From an uncultured Eggerthella sp. (GTDB lineage: Bacteria > Actinomycetota > Coriobacteriia > Coriobacteriales > Eggerthellaceae): a stretch of 64,000 nt of DNA. Below the pieces are notes generated by a model. It ran no database searches. It was not told where the DNA came from and saw nothing but the letters and a program-made list of their open reading frames with translations. How positions within the stretch are numbered: position 1 is the first letter of the stretch; each line of letters opens with the position of its first letter. Positions 53,101 through 62,100 of the stretch are shown here, in pieces. A program made the position numbers and the translations under genes. The stretch covers positions 1 through 64,000 of the forward strand of contig UQFK01000002.1 of assembly GCA_900540345.1 (NCBI GenBank), written 5' to 3'.

Positions 53101-56100
53101 GACGTGGAGCCTGCATAGCCTTCGGTCTGACCCCACTTCGAAGTCTGGATGGTGGAGTTGTAGCCAAACGACGTGGTCGGGCCGAGGTCGATACGCGTGA
53201 GCTTCGGCGTCTGGTCGAACATGAGCGTGTAGTTACCGCCCGAGCGCATATCCCAGTTATGAATATCGACCGTGTGGAGATTACCACGCTTATAGAGCAT
53301 GTAGGAGTAGTCGGTACATTGCGTCGTGTCGATGCCGGTACCGTCGAAGTTCTCGAGTGCGGAGTCCTGACAGATGAGGAATGCGTTCTTCCACCAGAAC
53401 TGCAGACGACGCGTGGAGAGCGAGTCGAGCTTGAAGTTCATGTAGTAGTCAGCGGTGGTATGAGCGGTGAACGAGAAGTGGACGGTTGCCCATGAGGTCT
53501 GCCATACACTCAAGTTCTGATAGTAGTCGTAGTAGTTCAGACGACGACCAAAGCCGAAGGAGAACGCACCGTAGTTCTGCGGTGTGTAGCCGTTCAGGAT
53601 TCGATAGTCGAACATGAATTCGTAGGTCTTGCCTGCCTCGAAGTAGAAGCCTGGCTTATAGATCGAGGAGTCGTAGCCCTTATCGTAGTCCCACAATTCC
53701 ATGTAGCCTTCATCGGCATGCGGAATGTAGCCAGTATCGCTTTCGAGATATTTGCCGAAGCCATCGATCGATGCCATCGCAGGCGTGATGAAGTTGTTTA
53801 CAAACCAGTAGGACATGGTGGTAGGCTGCAAGCCACCGAAGGTGCGTACTTCGACGTAGTCGATGTGGCACCACGGCGTGCGGATGCCCAGGTCACCTAC
53901 GACCTTATTGGTCGCAGCAGGACGGGCGCCCAGATAGAGGACGTTGCCATAGAGCGTGGTTGTTTCAGAGAGGACGAAGTCTTCATCGGGAACGATCCAA
54001 GTCGCTTCAGGGTTATCGGGGAATGCGCCGCCTTCGCCCTTGACGAAGACCCACTCGATCACGCCCATGCCACGGCCAGGTGCGGCGGTGACCGAAGTAC
54101 TCATGCCATAGCGGCTGAGCGGCTCGTTGAAGAGGTGCGAGGTGGTATCGAACCACAGCGTATCAGCGTCGGTGTATTCGTTGTCGTAGGTAAATTCACC
54201 TGTTGCCCACAGGCCGTCTTCACGGGCGATGCCAGAGTTTGCGAGATAGGTCTGGTTGCCCACCACGATGCGGTTGAGTGCAGTGGTGCCTGTCATCATG
54301 TCGGTCATCTGTGGCCAACTGGTGCGCTCCGCACTGGAGTTCTTCGTCGCATAGCGAGCATGCGAGACCATGTTCCACGTGGAGATATCCATCTTCTCAA
54401 GGCTCGCATCGCCATAGAAGGCGCGATCGAAGTAGTAGGTCATGGACATATCCAGACCGCGACCGTCAAATTCCGTGACTGCCGTGAAGCCTTCGAACCA
54501 TGAGGTGAAGTCGCGGATCTTAAGACCATTGGTGCCGGTGCAGATAACGCCATCGTCGCCACGGACGTCGAAGTTGGTGATGATCTGCTTGACTTCAGTG
54601 ATCGGCATAGACTTCGAACCTGCAGCCGTGCGCCATGGCAGGCTCGTACCATATTCGGTCACGAGGTGGTTTGCGGAAGTCGAGTAGTTGTAGAGACCCA
54701 TCGACATGGTCTGCGTCTCGTTGTCGTAGCGCCACCAAGCATTGTCGTTGGAGGGGAATTCACCGCCATAGTACCAACGATAGGTGTGAACGCCTGCGGT
54801 GTCGCATGAAGATGCTGCGTAGTGGACGTTCGCGAGCGTTTCAGTGTTGCCATAGCGATCAACACGACTCGAGCCGTCCTTGTACCAGTAACCAGCCATG
54901 TCGGAACCGATAGCCTCGATGGTGGTAAGACCATTGCCCTGTAGCACGACGCCAGGACCAAGATGCATGGTAGTGATGTGATCCATGCCGGTCATCATGT
55001 TGGTGACATCAGCATTCACGGGGCTTGCGCCGACCGTAACATTGCCGCGCATCTGCCAGTTCGACATGTCGATCTCGCGCAGCTGCGTGCAGCCCTGGAA
55101 CATGGACTGGAAGGTGGTTGCCTTCGAGGTGTTCCAGTTGCCCGTACCCACTACGTAGCGCAGCTCAGTAGCATTGTAGAACGCCTGGTAGAAGCTCGTT
55201 ACGTTCGAGGTATCAAGATAAGTGCCATCGAAGTTGGTGAACGTGCCTGGAGCACTTGCAAACCACTGATACATGGTGGTCGGTGCCACAGAGCCGTTGG
55301 CGCCATCGGTCGCGAATTGTGTTGCGCTGTTCCACAGCGCAGTGCCATCGACAAGCGTGGTCTTCCACGGGAGGTTCGCACCGAGGGTCGTGGTGGTGTG
55401 AGAGCCTGCAGCGGAGATCAGACCGATGCGGATGGTGCCCTTTGGATCGGTGACGGAAGGATCCGTGACCGATACCGCGTCGTCCTTCGCGTAAGTCCAC
55501 CAGATGTTGTTGTTATCGGCGAAAACGCCACCGATGTGGGTCGGATCCCACGTGTAGGTGGTCACTTCGAGCGGCGCATAGGTCGAATCGTAGCGACGCA
55601 TGAGGTCTTCAGAATTACCGATAGAGGTCGCGTTGCCAAGCGCATTGGTGTTCTTGATCCATACGCCATCCAAGACACCGAGAAGCGGGTTGTTCTGGAT
55701 GCCTGCGTTGTTGTTCACGTTGGTCCATAGCACCGTGTTCGGGCCGAAGATGAAGGAGACGAAGTTCGTAATATCGCCGCCATTAGCATCGACATCGGCA
55801 GCCACCTTGAGCATATCGGTAAGCGTGATGCGACCCTGACGATAGGTGTCGGTGCGCATATCCCACTGAGACAGGTCGATGGTGGTGATTGCGTGCGCTT
55901 GTGCCTTCTCTGCGATGTTGTAGAACAGGTAGCTAAAGTCGGTGACCTTCACCACGTTCCAGTGAGCAGCAGAGGGGTTAGCCGAAGAGCCCGTGATAGG
56001 CTCGACGTTCTTGAGGCTGGTGTTGCCTGCGAGCATGTATGCCATGGTAAGCTGTGTGACCGAAGCATTTGATGCAGGGTTCCAGTTACGCAGACCCTCG

Positions 56101-59100
56101 ATGCTCTCGAGCTTGGTCATGCTCTCGAAGGCGTGGTTCAGGTTCTGAGCCTTCGCAGGGCGCCAGTTCGCCAGATAGTCGAGGTTAGTGATGTTGTCGG
56201 CGCCGTAGAGCAGATAGCTGAAGTCGGCAACGTTAGAAACATCCCAATTGCGCAGACCTTGCAGGTCATCGTAGGTGAGCCTGTCGTTGTTGTAGAACAT
56301 GTAGGACATGTCGGTCAGGCTACCAAGCTTGTTCGCCCAGCCATCGAGACCTTGGATCTCGTTGAGTTTCTCGTTGTTGAAGAAGAATTCCTTCAGGGTC
56401 GTTACGCCTGAGACATCCCAGTTCTGAAGACCATATACCTTAGCGAGCTTGATGTCGCCTGCAAAGAAGCCCTTGAGGCTTGTCACACCATTGGTGATCT
56501 TCAGACCCGAACCATCAAAAGTGAGCAGTTCGTCGTAGCCCTTGAACCACTCTTCAGGGCTTGTAGGCGTGATGTCGTAGGCGGTCTTGATGTAGAGAAT
56601 CTGATCCTTGGTAACCATTGGGTCATCTTCTGGGGTCGAAGGATCGTTGAGCCATGGTAGATCAGTAGCGATCTCGGTCACGACCTTGTTGGTCGATGCA
56701 GCGTCGGCACCGAGCAAGAGCGTGCCTGCCTTTTGCGCTTCGCCAGCATAGACGGAATCCTTCAGGAAGAAGATCCACCATGCATCAGGATTTGAAGGGA
56801 AGCGGCCCGCAACGCGGGTGGAATCCCACTGATAGTCGAGGTAGGAAGGAACATAGATACCGTTACCGATACCCGTGCTGCCATCAGGATAGAGCTCGAT
56901 GAGCGCATTCGAGCTACCGAACCAGCTCGAAGGATCGACGCCATCGCGCCACCAAGAACCGAGCTTAGAAGTGCGCGTCGAGATGCTCGAGAGTGCAGAT
57001 CCTGCGATCTTGGAATAATGACCCAAACGCAGGTAGCCACCCTTGGAGATGTCGCCCAAGGATGTGTTCTCTTTGAACATATCGATCACGACCGCATCGC
57101 GCATGTCGAAGCGAGAAAGGTCGACCGTGAGCAGTGCGGTGTCGTTTGCAAAGAGCGAGGTGAGAATGCCGCCGGTGACCGTCCAGTTCTGAAGCGGTAC
57201 AGCGCTTAGCAGCGAGGTATCACCTGAGAGCATGCCAGTCATGTCGATCGGGCTCGATGCGCTCGAGGTGGTGCTCCAACGTGCCAAGCCATCGATGTTC
57301 TCGAGCTTGGTCATGTTCGCGAATGCGTACTGGAGGTTTCTTACTTGCGAGACGTTCCAGCCATTGGTGCCTACAGGCTCGAGCATATCGAGGTTAGCAA
57401 GCGCGGTGCCATACAGGAAGTAGGACATATTGGTGACGCTTGCGGTATTCCAGCGATATGCCGATACTGTAAAGGAGCTGAGCTTAGCATCGTTGCGGAA
57501 GAAGTTCGCAAGGCTCGTTGCGGATGCCACATCCATGCCCGTGCCATCGAAGGTCTCGAGGTTCACGTAGTTCATGAACCAATTTGCAGGCATGAGCAGG
57601 TTGATGCCACCCTTGGTGGTGACCTTGGTGATCGCATCGCGCGTGGTTGGGGTGTAAGGAGTGTTCACGACACCTTGGCTGGTGGATTCGTTATGGATCT
57701 TGTAGAGCCAAGGAAGGTCGGTAGCAGACAGGTCGAGCGTGTCGTCCTGGAATTCAGTGATCGAGACACCGTAGGTGTTCGTGTCGGATGCCATCTTAGC
57801 GTAAGGAGATGCATCCGCCCCGGTGTCGACACCGATGATGAGGTGGCCATTCTTGTCGTAGGTCCACCATGCGAACGGGTTGGAGTCGAAGCGCTCGCCG
57901 ATCATATCGGAGCGCCAGACGTAGGTGAGCACGTCTGCAGAAGCAGAATCGGTGGGCGTATAACGCAGGGAGAGGCTACCCGTAGAGCCGAACCATGGTG
58001 CGTTACCGTGAGAGGTGCGGTTCAGGTCAGTGCCGTTTGCCTGCACGAGCTCCCACATGCCACCTGTTTCGTTGTCTGTAGGACCGTGATTGGCCAAAGA
58101 GTTATTGAATGCCGTGCCCTGCAGGATGGTAGCCTGACCAGCCGTAAGTTGGCCGAGTGCAGAGCAGCCTGCGAACATGTTGTCGATATTGAGCGTACCG
58201 TAGTGCGTGAAGCTGCCGATGGTGCGCATTGCCCAGCGAGAAAGGTTCACGGTGGTGAGTGCTGTGGCGTTCTGGAACATGTTAGCCATAGTGGCGACAC
58301 GAGAGACGTTCCAGTCCTTGATAGCTTCTTGCGTGGTGAGCTTCTTAGCATTTTGGAACATGCCCTCCATGTTGTTGACACGCAGAGTGTTCCAGTAGTT
58401 ATTCGCTGCATCGTAGGCAATGGAGTCGAGCGTCTCGACGGCGGTGCCTGCGAACATGTATGCCATATTAATCGCAGTAGAGCTACCGAGCACCCAGGTG
58501 CGCAGCGTGGAGATGTCGGAGAGTGATTCATCGCCATAGAACATGTAGCTAAAGTCGATGATCTGGTCGACCTTCCAATTGCCCATACCTGAGATGGTGG
58601 TGAGCTTCTCGTCGCCTGCGAGCAGATAAGAAAGCGCCGTTGCGAGGCTCGTGTTCCAACCAGAGCCGTCGAAGGACTCAAGGTTGTTGTAGTCGTAGAA
58701 CCAGCCTGCTGGTGTGGTTGGCGCGAGCTTACCGAGGATGCTGTCGTAGGTGAGCGAACCGTCGGAGTGCATGACTGCACCCGTCTTGATGTATTTGGTG
58801 TTGTCGACGATGTTGGCGCCAGCGTAATTTGCCCATGGCAGGTTGTTCACGCCATCGTTAAAGGAGTTGTTCGTTTCAGTGACACGACCGGTGGTGGTGT
58901 CGTTGCCAGCACCTGCGATCGTACCCATAACAAGCGTGCCTTCCTGATCGCCTTCCTTGTAGAAGCGCCACCAGGAATTGTAGGAATACAGACCTGTCGT
59001 AGCATCGCGCACGATCGAGCTGTTGAAGATGCCGCCATAGAAGTCGCTGTTCCACTTGTAGGTGGTGACCTCAGCAGGTGCGAAGTGAGCTGCGTTAGTG

Positions 59101-62100
59101 TAGAGCGCAGCAAGGTTTTGCGTCGGACCAGACCAGATGTTCATGCCATCGTAGCTGTTAGTGCCAGGGCGGTTTGCATCCTGAGCAACCCAAGTGCCGC
59201 CCCAGTGGCCGTATTGCCAGGTGGTGTCATTGTAGGTGTTCGAACCGTTAGCCGTGTTCAGGCGATCGCGCCAGTAGACCTCTGCAGAGCTTGAAGTGGA
59301 GCCTGTTGCATTGGTGGGGCGCGTTTCAGTGAAGAACATGTCTGTGCCGAACGAGGTGCCTTCGAGCACTGAGTTCAGGCCAAGGGTGATCTCGGTGAGA
59401 CCAGCGCAATTCTTGAACATGTCGGTAAGCGTGATGCCGTGCATGTTCCAGCTCGAAACGTTGACCTTCTCAAGGCGGATCGCATTAGCGAACATGCCCT
59501 CGAGCGTGGTCGCCGAAGAGATGTCCCAGAAGTTGACCGCGTTGGCGTTAGTGAGCAAACTGCCCTTGGTGCCTACGGTCTTGTTCAGCTTGCCACCCAC
59601 GTATTCATAGACAATGCCCTTGTCGTTGCCTGTCGAAGAGAACATGCCCGAGAAATCAGAGACACGCGAGGTGTCCCAGTTGCGCAGACCATCAAGGGAG
59701 GTGATAGTGCGCAGATCCTTGAACATATCCTTCATGGTGATGGTAGTACCAGCAGGGATGTTGGTACCCAGCGTCCAGTTGCCGATCTGCTCGAGCAGGG
59801 TGTTGTCGAGCGAGCCTGCTGCTTCACCCTTCACTGCCATGCTGAACATACCGGTGAAGTCGGTGATGTGGGTAACGTCCCAACGGTCGATGCCAATGAT
59901 CTGCTTGAGTGACGTGCAGCCTGCGAACATATTCTTCATAGTGGTGCAGTTAGGCAGGTTGTTCCAGCCGTTTACGCCCGTAGAAACCTTCTCGAGCTTA
60001 TCTGCGTTCTCGAACATGGATTCGAAGGAAACTGCAAAGGACATGTCGGCGAATGCGCCGTCAAATTCCGTGAGGTTGGTATAGGGCTGATCTTCGGTGT
60101 TAGCGAACCAACCGTTCGGGTTGACCGGAGCAATGCCATTTTGCATATAGACATTCTTGATGTCGCTTGCATCGAGAACCTTCAGCCAGGGGATGTCGAA
60201 GTTCGGGCCTGCAGTGTTGGGGTCGGTGTCTTCCCAAACGCGAGTCTCGGTCTGAGCTGCGCCGCCTGCGATAGCGGTGTCAACAGAGATGACGAGGTTG
60301 CCCAGCTTGTCATACTTCCACCATGCATAAGGGTTGGACTCGAAGCGGCCGCCCACATAGCCTTCCTTGAAGGTATAGGTGAGGAATTCCGCAACGTCCC
60401 AAACGCTGGAATATTCAGGGTAGATCCATGTCTTGTTGCCATGAGGATAACGATCGACCAGCTGACCAGCGTTGCCCCACCATGCCACATAGAGTGCCGT
60501 GGTGCCCGGCATCGGGAAGCCTTCCTGCTCCCACGTGCCGTCGGTTGGCTTATGCGTATCCGAGATGTCGAGACCCGTGCCGGTGAGTGTGAAGCCCAAA
60601 GGCAAGGTGATGGTCTTCAGGGCATCAAGGTTAGCGAGCATGTTCTCGGTGTTGTAGGTGCCCGTTGTGGGGTCGTAAGCGCCCGTGAGTACCCAGTTGG
60701 GGTTCGAGAAGTCGATGTCGACCACGCTCTTGGCGCCGTTGAACATGTCCTTGAAATTCTTGACATTGGCAGTGTTCCAGCCGAGCACGCCATCGACTAC
60801 CTTCAAGGAAGAAACGTTGCGGAACATCGCTTCCATATTCTCGACGAAAGAAGTATCCCAGGTTGCAAGCTGCGAAACATCAGTGAGCGATGCGCAGCCA
60901 TCGAACATGAAGGAGAGATCGTCAACGGTGGTGATATCCCAACCCATCAGGTATTCGAGCTTCTTTAAGCTCTTTGCACCCTGGAACATGCCCTTGAGAG
61001 AAGTAATGCTCTGGATGGGTACTCCGTTGATGTCGCCAGGATTCGTTGCGGCATTGAATTCGTTGTTCCAAGCCTCAAGACCAGTGACGGTAGTGAGCTT
61101 GATATCTGCCTTGCCTGCATCGTCACCCGTGGATTCGCCGTTACCATCGGTATCAGGCAACACACCAAAGAGACCTTCAAGGCTCGTTGCCACGTCGACA
61201 TGCATATGAGCGATGTCAGCAGAGATAAGATTCTGCAAGCCAGCAAACCAGTATTCGGGGTTCAGGACATGAACGTCGCCAATGAACTCAATGTACTGGA
61301 TCTCGTCACGCGTGTAGAGTGCGTCATTGTTGCCCGTGATGTCGACGAACCATGGCAACTCGTACCACTTCTCGCTGACCCACAGGTGATAGTCAGGGTC
61401 GTTATTGATGTTGTCATTCACGCCGATGATGAGCGTGCCTGAGTCGGGCATGAACTTCCACCATGCAAAACGGTTGGAGGGGAATTCGTTACCACCCGTC
61501 TGCTCAACACGCCATACGTAGGTGTAGATGAGATTGTCAGGGATCTGGAAGATGGAATGCGGAGTGTATGCGGTGACGAGGTCGCCGGTGGTACCGAACC
61601 ATTCAACGTTCGAACCGTAGCGCGTCCAACCACCACTTGAAGGCTTGAGGGATTCGAGCGCGGTGCCGCCCACCTCGGTATAGCCAAGACCCGTACCATC
61701 GAGCAAGCCGCGCAGACCCATGACGATCTGAGCGAGCGAGCCGTCGTTAGCAAGCATATTGGTGACGATCGCATAGTGGATGTCGGTGTCGCGATCGTAG
61801 ACGTTCCATTCGGTGAGGTCGATCGAAGCGAGTTTGGTCGCACCTTGAAGCATGCTGGTAAGGTCGACCGGGCTGGTCTGGGTGGCATAGAAGCCGATCT
61901 TCCAAGAGCCGATCGAGTCTGCACTGGTCATACCCGTACAACCTGCGAACATATAGGAGAAGTCGGTGACGTGGGAGACATCCCAGCGACCGAGGTAGTT
62001 GGTATTAGCGATGGATGCGCAACCCTCGAACATGTGCGCCATGGTGGTTGCCGAAGTCGTGTTCCACGACATGCCCACGGTCATGTCGACCTTGGCAGCA